This document shows positions 52,013 to 62,283 of a DNA stretch of 64,000 bases, one piece after another. The stretch is from contig NC_015740.1 in the NCBI RefSeq assembly GCF_000219605.1, positions 3,968,001 to 4,032,000 of the forward strand. The letters run 5' to 3'. The stretch's first letter is position 1. Each line of letters opens with the position of its first letter. The DNA comes from Stutzerimonas stutzeri. Lineage in GTDB: Bacteria; Pseudomonadota; Gammaproteobacteria; Pseudomonadales; Pseudomonadaceae. The translations under genes were made by a program, and so were the position numbers. The notes beneath the pieces were generated by a model, which saw nothing but the letters and a program-made list of their open reading frames with translations, searched no databases and was not told the origin of the DNA.

Positions 52013-53028
52013 TGTTCGCCTCGCGCGTCAGCCAGCAGCTGGGACAGCTGATGTACGGCCATGGCGTACATCACGCTGCGGTTATAGCGGGTGATCACAT
52101 AGAAGTTGGGCAGGCCCAGCCAATATTCGTCGCCCTCGGCGCCTTCCAGGCGGAAAGCGGTCACGGCGGTCTGGTCTGCCACCGACTTGTCGAACTGCCA
52201 GCCAAGGGCGCGCATTTCTCCGGCGTTCTTCTGCGACTCGAGGCCGACGGTCAGGCCTTCCTCGAAGCGCTCGCCAGAGACCTTCGCCCGTGCCACTACA
52301 GGTTCACCGGCGGCCCAGCCATGCTGCTTGAAATAGCTCGCGGCGCTGCCGATGGCGTCGGTGGGGTTGTTCCAGATGTCGATGTGGCCGTCACCATCGA
52401 AGTCCACGGCATAGGCGCGGAAGCTGCTCGGCATGAACTGCGGCAGGCCCATGGCCCCGGCATAGGAGCCCTTGAGAGTCAGCGGGTCGACCTGCTCCTC
52501 GCGGGTCAGCAGCAGGAATTCCTTGAGCTGCTGGCGGAAGAAGGGCTGACGCGGCGGGTAGTCGAAGCCCAGGGTCGATAACGCATCGATCACGCGATGG
52601 CTGCCGGTGTTGCGACCATAGAAGGTTTCCACGCCGATGATCGCCACGATGATTTCGGCCGGCACGCCGTACTCGGCTTCGGCACGGGACAGCGCCGCCT
52701 CGTTCTCGCGCCAGAAGTCGACACCCTGGGCGACGCGCGAGTCGGTGAGGAAGATCGGCCGATATTCCTTCCACGGCTTGACCCGCTCGGCCGGCCGCGA
52801 AATGGCGTCGAGAATGGCCTGCTTGCGCTCGGCCTGCTTGAACAGATCACGCAGCTGTTCGCTGGCGAAACCGTAGTCGCGGGTCATCTCCGCGATGAAC
52901 TCGTCCACGTTGGCGCCGGTGTAATCCGCGGCCTGCAGCGGCACGCTCCCCAGCACAGCGCCGGCCAAGCCTACGCTACCCAGCATCCGTGCCACCCAGC
53001 CCCGCCGTAATGAAGTCAACAAAGTCAC
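52009..53028 (-). CDS. mltB: Lytic murein transglycosylase B
   Basis: A 339-residue MltB/SltB1: signal sequence, catalytic glutamate in VAIIGVETFYGRNTGS, and AGAMGLPQFMPSSFRAYAVDFDGDGHIDIWN. It cuts glycan strands in the wall elongation cluster. No strong Shine-Dalgarno is seen; GTG at 53028, 5 bp after the rodA stop, is chosen over GTG at 53052, which overlaps rodA. Confidence 0.92.
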   Translation of the reverse strand: MTLLTSLRRGWVARMLGSVGLAGAVLGSVPLQAADYTGANVDEFIAEMTRDYGFASEQLRDLFKQAERKQAILDAISRPAERVKPWKEYRPIFLTDSRVAQGVDFWRENEAALSRAEAEYGVPAEIIVAIIGVETFYGRNTGSHRVIDALSTLGFDYPPRQPFFRQQLKEFLLLTREEQVDPLTLKGSYAGAMGLPQFMPSSFRAYAVDFDGDGHIDIWNNPTDAIGSAASYFKQHGWAAGEPVVARAKVSGERFEEGLTVGLESQKNAGEMRALGWQFDKSVADQTAVTAFRLEGAEGDEYWLGLPNFYVITRYNRSVMYAMAVHQLSQLLADARGEQ

Positions 53029-53033
53029 TCTCG

Positions 53034-54179
53034 TCAAACCTGTGCGATCCACTTGCGATGGGTGTGGATCGACATCAAAACCCCGAACCCTGACAGCAGG
53101 GTCACCAATGAAGTTCCACCGTAACTGATGAAGGGCAAAGGCACCCCCACCACCGGCAACAGCCCACTGACCATACCGATATTGACGAAAACGTAAACAA
53201 AGAAGGTCATCGTCAACGCACCGGCCAGCAGTTTTCCGAACAGCGTCTGGGCCTGCACGGTGATCACCAGGCCGCGGGTGATCAGCAGGATATACACCAG
53301 CAGGAGCAGGCAGACTCCGACCAGACCGAACTCTTCGGCGAGCACGGCGATGATAAAGTCAGTATGGCTTTCCGGCAAAAAATCCAGGTGCGACTGGGTG
53401 CCGGCCAGCCAGCCCTTGCCGAACACCCCACCCGAACCGATCGCCGCCTTCGACTGGATGATGTTCCAGCCGGTGCCCAGCGGATCGCTTTCCGGATCGA
53501 GGAAGGTCAGCACCCGCTGCTTCTGGTAGTCGCGCAACACGAAGTACCACATTGCCACGGCGATCGGCACCACCGCCGTCACCGCACCGATGATCCAGCG
53601 CCAGCGCAACCCCCCGATGAACAGCACAAAGGCGCCGGAAGCCAGGATCAGCAACGCGGTACCCAGATCGGGCTGCTTCAGGATCAGCACGAAGGGCACC
53701 AAGATCAGTGACAGGCTGATCGCGGTGTGCTTGATGCTGGGCGGCAGGCTGCGCGAGGACAGGTACCAGGCGATCGTCATCGGCATGATGATCTTCATGA
53801 ATTCCGACGGCTGGAAACGAATCACGCCGGGGATGTTGATCCAGCGCGTCGCCCCCATCGCCGTGTGTCCGGCCACCTCGACCGCGACCAGCAACGCCAC
53901 GACGCCGAGATAGCCCAGCGGCACCCAGCGCGCCATGAACCGCGGCTCGAACTGGGCGATCACCAGCATGGCGCCGAGGCCGAGTCCGAAGGAGGTGGCC
54001 TGCTTGATGACCAGATCCCAGTTCTTGCCACTGGCCGAATAGAGGATGAACAGGCTGCCGGCGGCCAGTACCAGCAGCAGCACCAGCAGCAGCCCGTCGA
54101 TATGCAGGCGCTGCAACAGGCTGGCGCGGCGGCGCAACACGTCCTCGCGGGACAGGGTACGGTCGAAATTGCCGCTCAT
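53034..54179 (-). CDS. rodA: Peptidoglycan glycosyltransferase RodA
   Basis: A 381-residue SEDS protein with ten helices: GATRWINIPGVIRFQPSEFMKI, the long periplasmic loop with DPLGTGWNIIQSKAAIGSGGVFGKGWL, and LPFISYGGTSLV near the end. It polymerises glycan for side-wall growth with PBP2. It overlaps mrdA by 4 bp (ATGA). Confidence 0.97.
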   Translation of the reverse strand: MSGNFDRTLSREDVLRRRASLLQRLHIDGLLLVLLLVLAAGSLFILYSASGKNWDLVIKQATSFGLGLGAMLVIAQFEPRFMARWVPLGYLGVVALLVAVEVAGHTAMGATRWINIPGVIRFQPSEFMKIIMPMTIAWYLSSRSLPPSIKHTAISLSLILVPFVLILKQPDLGTALLILASGAFVLFIGGLRWRWIIGAVTAVVPIAVAMWYFVLRDYQKQRVLTFLDPESDPLGTGWNIIQSKAAIGSGGVFGKGWLAGTQSHLDFLPESHTDFIIAVLAEEFGLVGVCLLLLVYILLITRGLVITVQAQTLFGKLLAGALTMTFFVYVFVNIGMVSGLLPVVGVPLPFISYGGTSLVTLLSGFGVLMSIHTHRKWIAQV

Positions 54180-56065
54180 GGCTTCTTCCCTTCGGCAGTC
54201 AGCGGCGGCGCGAACTCGGCCTTGAGCTTGCCCTCCTCGTCGAGCAGCCAGGCATCCATCACCTGCTTGGCCACCGGTGCGGCGACGCCGGAACCGGACT
54301 CGCCGTTCTCCACCATCACCGCCACCGCGATCTTCGGGTCATGCACCGGGGCAAAGGCAACGAACAGGGCATGGTCGCGATGGCGCTCGGCCAGCTTGGC
54401 ACTGTCGTATTTCTCGCCCTGGCGGATCGCCACGACCTGTGCAGTACCGCTCTTGCCGGCGATGCGATAGACCGAGCTTTCGCCGACCTTCCGCGCCGTA
54501 CCCCGGGCGCCGTGCAGTACCTGCTCCATGCCGTGGGTCGCGTAATCCCAGAAGCGCGGATCGCGCAGCTGGATATCCGGCAGCGGTTCCGGATCCACCG
54601 GCGGCTCGCCACCGATGCTGCGCGCCAGGTGTGGGCGAATCCACTTGCCGCGGGTCGCCATCAGCGCCGTGGCCTGAGCCAGCTGCAGTGGCGTGGCCTG
54701 CATGTAACCCTGACCGATGCCGAGAATGACCGTCTCGCCGGGATACCAGGGCTGGCGATAACGCGCCCGCTTCCAGTCACGCGACGGCATCAGCCCGGCG
54801 GTTTCCTCGTACATGTCCAGCGACACGCGCTGGCCAAGACCGAAGCGGGTCATGTAGTCGTACATGCGATCGACGCCCAGCTTGTGCGCCATGTCGTAGA
54901 AATAGGTGTCGTTGGAACGGGCAATGGCCAGGTCGAGATCGACCCAGCCGTCGCCGCTGCGATTCCAGTTGCGGTACTTGTGCTGCACGTTGGGCAGCTG
55001 GAAGAAGCCCGGGTCGAAGACCCGGCTGGTGGGCGTGATCACCCCGGCATCGAGGCCGGCCACCGCCATCATCGGCTTGATGGTCGAGCCCGGCGGATAC
55101 AGCCCGCGCAGCACGCGGTTGTACAGCGGCCGGTCGATGGAGTCGCGCAGCTCGCCATAGTCCTTGAAGCTGATACCAGTGACGAACAGGTTGGGGTTGA
55201 AGCTTGGCTGGCTGACCATCGCCACCACCTCGCCGGTGTCCGGCAGCAGCGCGACGATCGCACCACGGCGCCCGCCCAGCGCCTCCTCGGCGGCTTCCTG
55301 CAGATCCAGATCGAGGGACAGGGTGATGTCCTTGCCGGGTATCGGATCGGTCCGCTTGAGCACCCGCAGGACCCGTCCGCGGGCGTTGGTCTCGACTTCC
55401 TCGTAGCCGACCTGGCCGTGCAGCTCGTCCTCGTAGAACTTCTCGATGCCGGTCTTGCCGATGTGGTGCGTGCCGGCATAGTTGACCGGGTCGAGCTGCT
55501 TGACCTCCTGCTCGTTGATCCGCCCGACGTAGCCTACCGAATGGGCGAAATGCGGCCCCTGCGGATAATGACGGACCAGCTGCGCCGCCACCTCGATGCC
55601 CGGCAGACGGAACTGGTTCACCGCGATACGGGCGATCTGTTCCTCGGACAGCTCGTACATGATCGGTACCGGCTCGAACGGCCGCCGCCCCTGCAGCACG
55701 CGCTTCTCGAACAGCCCGCGCTCCTCCTCGCCCAGCTCCAGAATCTCCACCACCGCGTCGAGCACGACCCGCCAGTCGCCAGCGCGCTCGCGGGTGACGG
55801 TCAGACTGAAGCTCGGGCGGTTGTCGGCGATGACCCGCCCCTGGCGGTCGAAGATCAGCCCGCGGTTGGGCGGGATCGGCTGCACGTGAACGCGGTTGTT
55901 CTCCGACAGCGTCGAGTGGTGCTCGAACTGCACGACCTGCAGGTAGTACATGCGCGCCACCAGCACACCGATCAGCAGCAGCACGAAAACGAGGCCCACG
56001 ATCACGCGTTGGCGCACCAGCACGGCGTCCTTTTCATGATCCTTGAGCTGAATCGGTTGCGGCAT
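54176..56065 (-). CDS. mrdA: Penicillin-binding protein 2
   Basis: A 629-residue class B PBP: one N-terminal helix (VIVGLVFVLLLIGVLVARMYYL), a pedestal domain, then the transpeptidase domain with PPGSTIKPM (nucleophile serine), SND and KSGTAQV. Partner of RodA in elongation. Confidence 0.97.
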   Translation of the reverse strand: MPQPIQLKDHEKDAVLVRQRVIVGLVFVLLLIGVLVARMYYLQVVQFEHHSTLSENNRVHVQPIPPNRGLIFDRQGRVIADNRPSFSLTVTRERAGDWRVVLDAVVEILELGEEERGLFEKRVLQGRRPFEPVPIMYELSEEQIARIAVNQFRLPGIEVAAQLVRHYPQGPHFAHSVGYVGRINEQEVKQLDPVNYAGTHHIGKTGIEKFYEDELHGQVGYEEVETNARGRVLRVLKRTDPIPGKDITLSLDLDLQEAAEEALGGRRGAIVALLPDTGEVVAMVSQPSFNPNLFVTGISFKDYGELRDSIDRPLYNRVLRGLYPPGSTIKPMMAVAGLDAGVITPTSRVFDPGFFQLPNVQHKYRNWNRSGDGWVDLDLAIARSNDTYFYDMAHKLGVDRMYDYMTRFGLGQRVSLDMYEETAGLMPSRDWKRARYRQPWYPGETVILGIGQGYMQATPLQLAQATALMATRGKWIRPHLARSIGGEPPVDPEPLPDIQLRDPRFWDYATHGMEQVLHGARGTARKVGESSVYRIAGKSGTAQVVAIRQGEKYDSAKLAERHRDHALFVAFAPVHDPKIAVAVMVENGESGSGVAAPVAKQVMDAWLLDEEGKLKAEFAPPLTAEGKKP

Positions 56066-56083
56066 ATCGAAGGCGTTCGCGTA

Positions 56084-56551
56084 CTACTTGTGATAGGGGT
56101 GACCGGACAGCAACGTCCAGGCGCGATAGATCTGTTCGCCGATCAGGATTCGTACCAGCGGGTGCGGCAGGGTCAGCGGCGACAGCGACCAGCGCTGCTC
56201 GCTGCGTGCACAGACCTCAGGTGCCAGCCCTTCCGGGCCGCCCACCATGAGGTTGACGTTGCGAGCATCGAGCCGCCAGCGTTCGAGTTCCGCGGCCAGC
56301 TGCTCGGTGCTCCAGGGTTTGCCGTGCACCTCGAGCGTGACGATACGCTCGCCCGGCTGGACCTTGCCCAGCATGGCCTCGCCTTCCTGGCGAATCAACC
56401 GTGCCACGTCAGCGTTCTTGCCACGGGTGTTGAGCGGGATTTCGTGCAGCTCCAGCGGCAGCTCGGACGGCAGGCGTTTGACGTATTCCTGCCAGCCGTC
56501 CTCGACCCAGCGCGGCATCTTCGAGCCGACCGCGACCAGCTTGATCCGCAC
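56084..56551 (-). CDS. rlmH: 23S rRNA pseudouridine-1915 N3-methyltransferase
   Basis: A 155-residue SPOUT methyltransferase Rlm[12 protein letters not shown] binds SAM in a trefoil knot and [28 protein letters not shown] is the conserved end. It starts with GTG, 3 bp after the rsfS stop. It works after 70S assembly. Confidence 0.95.
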   Translation of the reverse strand: MRIKLVAVGSKMPRWVEDGWQEYVKRLPSELPLELHEIPLNTRGKNADVARLIRQEGEAMLGKVQPGERIVTLEVHGKPWSTEQLAAELERWRLDARNVNLMVGGPEGLAPEVCARSEQRWSLSPLTLPHPLVRILIGEQIYRAWTLLSGHPYHK

Positions 56552-56554
56552 GGT

Positions 56555-56914
56555 TTACTCCGGGTCGTGGGCGTGCTGCGCGCGGCTCTGCTCGGCGCCC
56601 TGCCACAGGCGCTCGAGGTCGTAGAACTGGCGAGTCGGCACCTGCATCACGTGGACGACCACATCGCCGAGGTCGAGCAGCGCCCACTCGCCGCCGTCCA
56701 GCCCTTCGCTGCCGAGCGGGCGTACACCCTGCTCCTTGGCCTTTTCCAGCACGTTCTCGGCCAGCGATTTGACGTGCCGGCTGGAGCTGCCGCTGGCGAT
56801 GATCATGTAGTCGGTGACGCTGGTCTTGCCCTGGACATCGATGGTGGTGATGTCCTGGCCTTTCAGATCTTCCAGGGCGGCGACCGCCAGCTGGACCAAA
56901 GCTTCAGTTTGCAT
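56555..56914 (-). CDS. rsfS: Ribosomal silencing factor RsfS
   Basis: A 119-residue Rsf[28 protein letters not shown] and [18 protein letters not shown] [14 protein letters not shown]. It binds L14 and blocks subunit joining in slow growth. Confidence 0.95.
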   Translation of the reverse strand: MQTEALVQLAVAALEDLKGQDITTIDVQGKTSVTDYMIIASGSSSRHVKSLAENVLEKAKEQGVRPLGSEGLDGGEWALLDLGDVVVHVMQVPTRQFYDLERLWQGAEQSRAQHAHDPE

Positions 56915-56929
56915 AACGTGAAAACAACC

Positions 56930-57589
56930 TCAGTTCGACGCCCGGTACAGTCCGTGCGCGTTGATATAAGCCAGTACGGCATCGGGAACCAGGAATCGGA
57001 CCGACTTGCCGCTGGCCAGCAATTGGCGAATCTGCGTGGCGGACACTTCCAAGGGTGTCTGCCAGACGAAGGCGATCTGTCCGCTGCCGCCGCTGAGCGC
57101 CTGCGGGTCCGGCACGCTGCGCGCGGCCAGCAGATCACGCAGTTCCTGCGGTGCCTCGCTACCGGCATCCGGTCGCTGCAGCACGAGGATGTGGCAGTAA
57201 TCGAGCAGCTCCTCCCAGCGATGCCAGGTCGGCAGCCCGCAGAAGGCATCCCAGCCCACCACCAGCAGCAACTGGTCATCCGCCGCCAGTTCGGCGCGCA
57301 GCGACATCAGCGTATCGATGGTGTAGGACGGCTTGTCCCGCTCCAGCTCGCGGGCATCGACGCACAGCGGCGGCAGATCCTGCACCGCCAGGCGGACCAT
57401 TGCCAGGCGATCCTGCGCCGAGCAGTTGGGCGTATCGCGGTGCGGCGGCCGCGCATTGGGAATCAGCCGCAGCTCGTCGAGCCCGAACATCTCGGCCACT
57501 TCCAGCGCGCCGCGCAGGTGACCGATGTGCACCGGATCGAAGGTGCCACCAAGTATGCCGATGCGCCGGGCGCCGCCTGCGTGATTCAT
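56930..57589 (-). CDS. nadD: Nicotinate-nucleotide adenylyltransferase
   Basis: A 219-residue Nad[19 protein letters not shown] is the HxGH nucleotide site, [13 protein letters not shown] the substrate part, and ISATQIR-like [13 protein letters not shown] the closing loop. It makes NaAD from NaMN for NAD. Its ATG overlaps the proA stop by 1 base. Confidence 0.95.
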   Translation of the reverse strand: MNHAGGARRIGILGGTFDPVHIGHLRGALEVAEMFGLDELRLIPNARPPHRDTPNCSAQDRLAMVRLAVQDLPPLCVDARELERDKPSYTIDTLMSLRAELAADDQLLLVVGWDAFCGLPTWHRWEELLDYCHILVLQRPDAGSEAPQELRDLLAARSVPDPQALSGGSGQIAFVWQTPLEVSATQIRQLLASGKSVRFLVPDAVLAYINAHGLYRASN

Positions 57590-58854
57590 CAGGTACGGAC
57601 GTGACCGTCGCCGAAGACCACGTACTTCTCGCTGGTCAGCCCTTCCAGGCCGACCGGACCGCGGGCGTGCAGTTTGTCGGTGGAGATGCCGATCTCCGCG
57701 CCCAGCCCGTACTCGAACCCATCGGCGAAGCGGGTCGAGGCATTGATCATCACGGACGCCGAATCCACCTCGGTGAGGAAGCGGCGGGCATCGGTGAAGT
57801 TCTCGGTGACGATCGCATCAGTGTGCTGCGAGCCGTAACGATTGATGTGTTCGATGGCCTCGTCCAGCGAGTCGAGCATGCGGATCGACAGGATCGGCGC
57901 GTTGTACTCGGTAGACCAGTCCTCTTCGCTGGCCGCCAGCACTTCGTTGCCGAGCAGCGCGCGCGTGCGCGGGCAGCCCCGCAGCTCGACGCCCTTGTCG
58001 CGGTAGATGGCGGCCAGCGGCGGCAGCACCTGCTCGGCGATGCCCTGGTGCACCAACAGCGTTTCCATGGTGTTGCACGGCGCGAAGCGCTGGGTCTTGG
58101 CGTTGTCGGCGATGCGGATGGCCTTGTCCACATCCGCCGCAACGTCGACATAGACGTGGCAAATGCCGTCCAGGTGCTTGATCACCGGAATCCGGGCGTC
58201 GCGGCTGATGCGCTCGATCAGGCCCTTGCCACCACGCGGCACGATCACGTCGACATAGTCCGGCATGCTGATCAGCGCGCCGACTGCGGCGCGGTCGGTG
58301 GTATCCACGACCTGCACGGCAGCAGCCGGCAGACCGGCTTCGGCGAGGCCGAGCTGGATGCAGCGGGCAATCGCCTGATTGGAATGGATCGCCTCGGAGC
58401 CGCCGCGCAGGATGGTCGCGTTGCCCGACTTCAGGCACAGGCTGGCCGCGTCGATGGTCACGTTGGGCCGCGATTCGTAGATGATGCCCACCACGCCCAG
58501 CGGTACCCGCATCTTGCCGACCTGGATGCCGGATGGCATGTAACGCATGTCGCGAATCGCGCCGATCGGATCAGGCAGCGTGGCGACCTGGCACAGGCCC
58601 TCGATCATGCCGTCGATCACCTTTGGCGTCAGCGCCAGACGATCGAGCATGGCGGCGTCCAGGCCATTGGCACGACCGCCGGCCAGGTCCAGCTCATTGG
58701 CCCGCACCAGTTCGTCGCGAGCGGCATCGAGCGCCGCGGCGGCGGCCTGCAAGGCGCGGTTCTTCTGCGCCGTGCTGGCGCGCGCGAGCACCCGCGAGGC
58801 CTCGCGCGCGGCGCGGCCCAGGCGGGTCATGTAGTCGAGTACGGACTCGGTCAT
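57589..58854 (-). CDS. proA: Glutamate-5-semialdehyde dehydrogenase
   Basis: A 421-residue ProA of the aldehyde dehydrogenase superfamily, reducing glutamyl-5-phosphate to the semialdehyde in proline synthesis. The catalytic cysteine lies in [13 protein letters not shown], and [14 protein letters not shown] and [15 protein letters not shown] [11 protein letters not shown] are present. First gene of the long minus-strand cluster. A TATAAT box (58890-58895 on the minus strand) is 36 bp upstream. Confidence 0.96.
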   Translation of the reverse strand: MTESVLDYMTRLGRAAREASRVLARASTAQKNRALQAAAAALDAARDELVRANELDLAGGRANGLDAAMLDRLALTPKVIDGMIEGLCQVATLPDPIGAIRDMRYMPSGIQVGKMRVPLGVVGIIYESRPNVTIDAASLCLKSGNATILRGGSEAIHSNQAIARCIQLGLAEAGLPAAAVQVVDTTDRAAVGALISMPDYVDVIVPRGGKGLIERISRDARIPVIKHLDGICHVYVDVAADVDKAIRIADNAKTQRFAPCNTMETLLVHQGIAEQVLPPLAAIYRDKGVELRGCPRTRALLGNEVLAASEEDWSTEYNAPILSIRMLDSLDEAIEHINRYGSQHTDAIVTENFTDARRFLTEVDSASVMINASTRFADGFEYGLGAEIGISTDKLHARGPVGLEGLTSEKYVVFGDGHVRT

Positions 58855-58889
58855 GGATCTAGCTGGCCTGACTGAAGGGAAAGCGGCTG

Positions 58890-58895
58890 ATTATA
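58890..58895 (-). promoter_or_regulatory. -10 element upstream of proA
   Basis: ATTATA on the plus strand reads TATAAT toward proA, 36 bp from its start. The -35 region is poor. The 215-bp gap to the divergent DedA gene shows no other signal. Confidence 0.4.
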
Positions 58896-59069
58896 GCCAC
58901 GCTGCGCGCCCGCGCACAGCGGCGCCCGGCGAAAGGCATGCGGTGGCGCACGGCATTCGTCCGCCGCGACGGCAGCGTACGCATGGCAGTCCCGGCGAGT
59001 ATGCTTTGCCGAGGAAACCCCGCGCCCTCTGGCCGGGTCGAAAGGCGGTCTTGCTTCAAGGAAACCGGC

Positions 59070-60389
59070 ATGGGCCAATGGCTCGAAACCCTTACCCAAT
59101 GGCTGGCCGCCAACCCCCAATGGCTGGGGCTGGCGCTCGTGATCGTCGCCTGCATGGAGTGCCTGGCGGTAGTCGGGCTGATCGTGCCGGGGACGGTGAT
59201 GGTCTTCGCCATCGCGGTGCTGGCCGGCAACGGCGTGCTGACCCTGGGCGAAACCCTGGTGCTGGGCTTCATCGGCGGGCTGCTCGGCGACCTGCTGTCC
59301 TACGCCCTGGGCCGCCGTTATCACCAGGGCATCCGCAGCCTGCGCGGCCTGCGCGACCATCCCGAGTGGCTGCTACGTGCCGAGCATTACTTCCAGCGCT
59401 ACGGCGTTGCCAGCCTGCTGGTCGGTCGCTTCATCGGCCCGCTGCGGCCGATGCTGCCGATGACCGCCGGCATGCTCGACATGCCGTTCGGGCGCTTTCT
59501 GCTGGTCAGCCTGTGCGCCGCCGCCGGCTGGTCGATGGCCTATCTGCTGCCCGGCTGGAGCGCTGGCGCGGCCATGCGTCTGCCGCTGGAGGAAGGTTTC
59601 TGGAGCGAGGCGGCGGTGGTCGTCGGCGCGTTGCTGACGCTGATCGCCACCACTGCCTTCGGCAGTCTGCGCCAGCTGCGCTGGGTCACTGCACTGGCGA
59701 CCGGCCTGAGCATCGCGATCCTGCTCGGACTGTTTCTGGGCTGGCCGCACCTCAAGGAGCTCGACGAAGGGCTGCTTGCGGTGATCCAGGGCGAACGCAG
59801 CATCACACTCGATCGGGTCATGGTGCTGATCACACGCGTGGGCGACTTCCAGACCCAGCTCTGGGCCGGCGTATTGCTGTGCGTGCTGCTCCTGGTCCTG
59901 CGCCAGTGGCGTGCCGCGATCTTTTCCATCCTTACCTTGCTGGGCACGGCCATGGCCAACGGCGCACTCAAGGCCTCCTTCGCCCGTGTCAGGCCGGAGG
60001 TGCTGATGGAGCCGCTGAGCAGCTACAGCTTTCCCAGCGGGCACAGTTCGGCCGCGTTCGCCTTTTTTCTCACCCTGGGCGTACTCGCCGGCCGCGATCA
60101 GCCGCCGCGCCTGCGCCTGGCCTGGCTGGTGCTGGCCAGCCTGCCGGCCACGGCGATAGCGCTTTCGCGGGTTTACCTGGGGGTGCACTGGATGACCGAC
60201 GTCACCGCCGGCGCATTGCTCGCGGCGAGCATCTGCGCACTCAGCCTGACCCTGGTGCAATGGCGCGCACCGATGGCGGCGCTGCCGGCCAAGGTGTGGT
60301 GGCTGATCCTGCCGGCCTGCCTGGGCCTGCTCGGTGCGTTCAGCGTCTGGGCGCTACCGACGGCGATGCAGATGTATCGCTATCAGTAG
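59070..60389 (+). CDS. DedA domain fused to PAP2 phosphatase
   Basis: A 439-residue membrane protein. Residues 1 to about 210 are a DedA/SNARE-associated domain (LIVPGTVMVFAIAVLAG, GLLGDLLSYALGR, VGRFIGPLRPMLPMTAGM). The second half is a PAP2 phosphatase with KASFARVRPE, SYSFPSGHSSAAFAF and SRVYLGVHWMTD, the three catalytic motifs intact. It may dephosphorylate a lipid such as undecaprenyl diphosphate and help flip or recycle it. ATG at 59070 follows CAAGGAAA. Both activities in one protein are inferred from the domains. Confidence 0.92.
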   Translation: MGQWLETLTQWLAANPQWLGLALVIVACMECLAVVGLIVPGTVMVFAIAVLAGNGVLTLGETLVLGFIGGLLGDLLSYALGRRYHQGIRSLRGLRDHPEWLLRAEHYFQRYGVASLLVGRFIGPLRPMLPMTAGMLDMPFGRFLLVSLCAAAGWSMAYLLPGWSAGAAMRLPLEEGFWSEAAVVVGALLTLIATTAFGSLRQLRWVTALATGLSIAILLGLFLGWPHLKELDEGLLAVIQGERSITLDRVMVLITRVGDFQTQLWAGVLLCVLLLVLRQWRAAIFSILTLLGTAMANGALKASFARVRPEVLMEPLSSYSFPSGHSSAAFAFFLTLGVLAGRDQPPRLRLAWLVLASLPATAIALSRVYLGVHWMTDVTAGALLAASICALSLTLVQWRAPMAALPAKVWWLILPACLGLLGAFSVWALPTAMQMYRYQ

Positions 60390-60405
60390 TACGACGGCTC
60401 CACCG

Positions 60406-60990
60406 CTACGCGCCTTCCTGCAGCTGCTCGAGCAGGTTCTGAATCTGCGCCAGTTGCAGCTCCGGGTCATCCAGCCCAAGCAGCTCGACCTTCTGCCGGG
60501 CCTCGAACGGCAGCAGATAGGCCAGCTGGCTGGCCAGCGCGGCCTGATCGCGCACCGGGCCGCCGAGCCCCAGAGTCTTCACCATGGGGTGCTGACCGAG
60601 CGCCTCGAGCAGCACCAGCAGGTCGGCGTGTTCGTCCGCCAGCGGCAGGGCATCGCCCTCGTTGCGCCAGGCGACCTGAGCGACGGTCAGCTGATCGCGC
60701 AGCACCTCGAAGGTCTGGACATCGAAGCGGCGCCCACCCTCGACCCGGATGCCGAGCAGACCATTGGGCAGTTGCTGCCAGTCGCGAATCAGCGCTTCGC
60801 AGCCGACGCGCGCGAAGGACGCCGGCGCCGCGCCGACCTCACTGCCGTCGAGGATATGCACGACACCGAAGCCGTGGCCGGCCTTGAGGCACTGGCTGAC
60901 CATGTCGAGGTAGCGCGCCTCGAATATCTGCAGATCAAGCATGCAACCGGGGAACAGCACGGTATCCAGCGGAAACAACGGCAACTTCAT
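60406..60990 (-). CDS. Lon-type N-terminal substrate-binding domain protein
   Basis: A 194-residue protein with a lone LON substrate-binding domain: MKLPLFPLDTVLFPGCMLDLQIFEARYLDMV. No ATPase or protease domain follows. It may be a substrate adaptor. It lies 10 bp after the LrgB gene and is in the same direction. Confidence 0.9.
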   Translation of the reverse strand: MKLPLFPLDTVLFPGCMLDLQIFEARYLDMVSQCLKAGHGFGVVHILDGSEVGAAPASFARVGCEALIRDWQQLPNGLLGIRVEGGRRFDVQTFEVLRDQLTVAQVAWRNEGDALPLADEHADLLVLLEALGQHPMVKTLGLGGPVRDQAALASQLAYLLPFEARQKVELLGLDDPELQLAQIQNLLEQLQEGA

Positions 60991-61000
60991 GCGGACTCCA

Positions 61001-61720
61001 TCACAGCAGCAGGGCGACCGCCAGCGGCAGCAGTACCGCCGTCATCACCCCCATCAGGCTCATGGCCAGCGCCGCGAAGGCACCGCATTCGTCGCTTTCC
61101 TGCAGCGCCTGCGCGGTACCCACGGCGTGGGCGGTCAGCCCCAGCGCAATGCCGCGGGCCGCAGGATGCTGAACGCCAAACCGGCGCAACAGTTCCGGAC
61201 CGAGAATCGCGCCGAGCACGCCGGTGATCATCACGAACACCGCTGCCAGCGCCACCACGCCGCCGATCTGCTCGGCCACCAGCATGGCGATCGGCGAGGT
61301 CACCGACTTGGGCGCCAGGGTCATCAGGATCATCTCGTCCGCGCCGAACGCCCAGGCCAGCGCCATGCCCAACGCCGTGGCGAACACACCGGCGACGAGC
61401 AGGGTGATCACAATCGGCCCGAACAGCTCGCGGATGCGCCGCAGGTTCAGGTACAGCGGCACGGCCAGGGCCACGGTGGCCGGCCCCAGAAGCAGCGTCA
61501 GCCACTGGGCGCTGATGCGGTACTCCGCATAGTCGATGCCGCACAGCAGCAGAATGCCGACCACAAGCAGCATCGATACCAGCACCGGCTGCAGGAACAC
61601 CCAGCGCGTCTTCTCGTAGGCGGCGAACGCCAGCTGGAATGCCGTCAGGGTGATGCCGACGCCGAACAGTGGATGATGAATGAGCGCCTGCCAGGCCGCG
61701 TGCCAGTGCAATTCCATCAT
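61001..61720 (-). CDS. LrgB/CidB-family membrane protein
   Basis: A 239-residue LrgB/YohK family protein with several helices (LLLGPATVALAVPLYLNL, LAPKSVTSPIAMLVAEQIGG). With LrgA it is thought to modulate murein hydrolase export, lysis, or metabolite transport. It overlaps the preceding LrgA-type gene by 4 bp. Confidence 0.92.
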   Translation of the reverse strand: MMELHWHAAWQALIHHPLFGVGITLTAFQLAFAAYEKTRWVFLQPVLVSMLLVVGILLLCGIDYAEYRISAQWLTLLLGPATVALAVPLYLNLRRIRELFGPIVITLLVAGVFATALGMALAWAFGADEMILMTLAPKSVTSPIAMLVAEQIGGVVALAAVFVMITGVLGAILGPELLRRFGVQHPAARGIALGLTAHAVGTAQALQESDECGAFAALAMSLMGVMTAVLLPLAVALLL

Positions 61721-62079
61721 GCGCCCTCCTGGCGGCGCTGTTTGCGCCGGATCAGTGCCTGCATCAGCCAGCCGGTGAAAACCAGCGAGATCAGCAACGA
61801 AATCACCAGCACACCGACGATGGCCCAGAAGTCGTCGAGAATCGCCTCGGTATAAGCCATCACGCCGACTGCCGGCGGCACCAGCAGCAACGGCAGGTAG
61901 CGCAGCAGGCTACTTGCCGCCAGCTGCAGCGATTCGCTGGCGCGGCCGCGCGCCAGCAGGCCGGCGAACAGCAGCACCATGCCGATGATGGGTCCCGGCA
62001 GCATGGGCAGCAGCAACACGTTGAGAACGGTGCCGAGCAGCTGGAACGCGACCAGCCAGGTCAGGCCTCTGAGCAGCAT
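61717..62079 (-). CDS. LrgA/CidA-family holin-like protein
   Basis: A 120-residue, four-helix holin-like protein (LPGPIIGMVLLFAGLL, LLPLLLVPPAVGVMAY). Partner of the LrgB-type protein; their genes overlap by 4 bp. GGGAGG lies before the ATG at 62079. Longer upstream reading in the same frame is not supported. Confidence 0.9.
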   Translation of the reverse strand: MLLRGLTWLVAFQLLGTVLNVLLLPMLPGPIIGMVLLFAGLLARGRASESLQLAASSLLRYLPLLLVPPAVGVMAYTEAILDDFWAIVGVLVISLLISLVFTGWLMQALIRRKQRRQEGA

Positions 62080-62283
62080 GGGAGCCTCCCGCAAAATGGC
62101 GACAGTATAAGGGGCAACGCGCACAGGCGCCCGCGCTGCGCTATGACGGCCCATTCGCACTGCCGATGCTGGTTTGCCAGGGCTGCGCGCCGTGCTGATC
62201 TAGCCCGGTGCCAGGACGCGCTTCGGCGCGTGCCGCTCCCTACAGCCTTCCATGCTGGATCACAAGAACAATCCGGAGGACAC

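Noticed and set aside
54341..57604. 1087-codon open frame opposite mrdA, rlmH, rsfS and nadD
   Set aside because: Runs across four real genes with intact motifs and has no recognisable domain.
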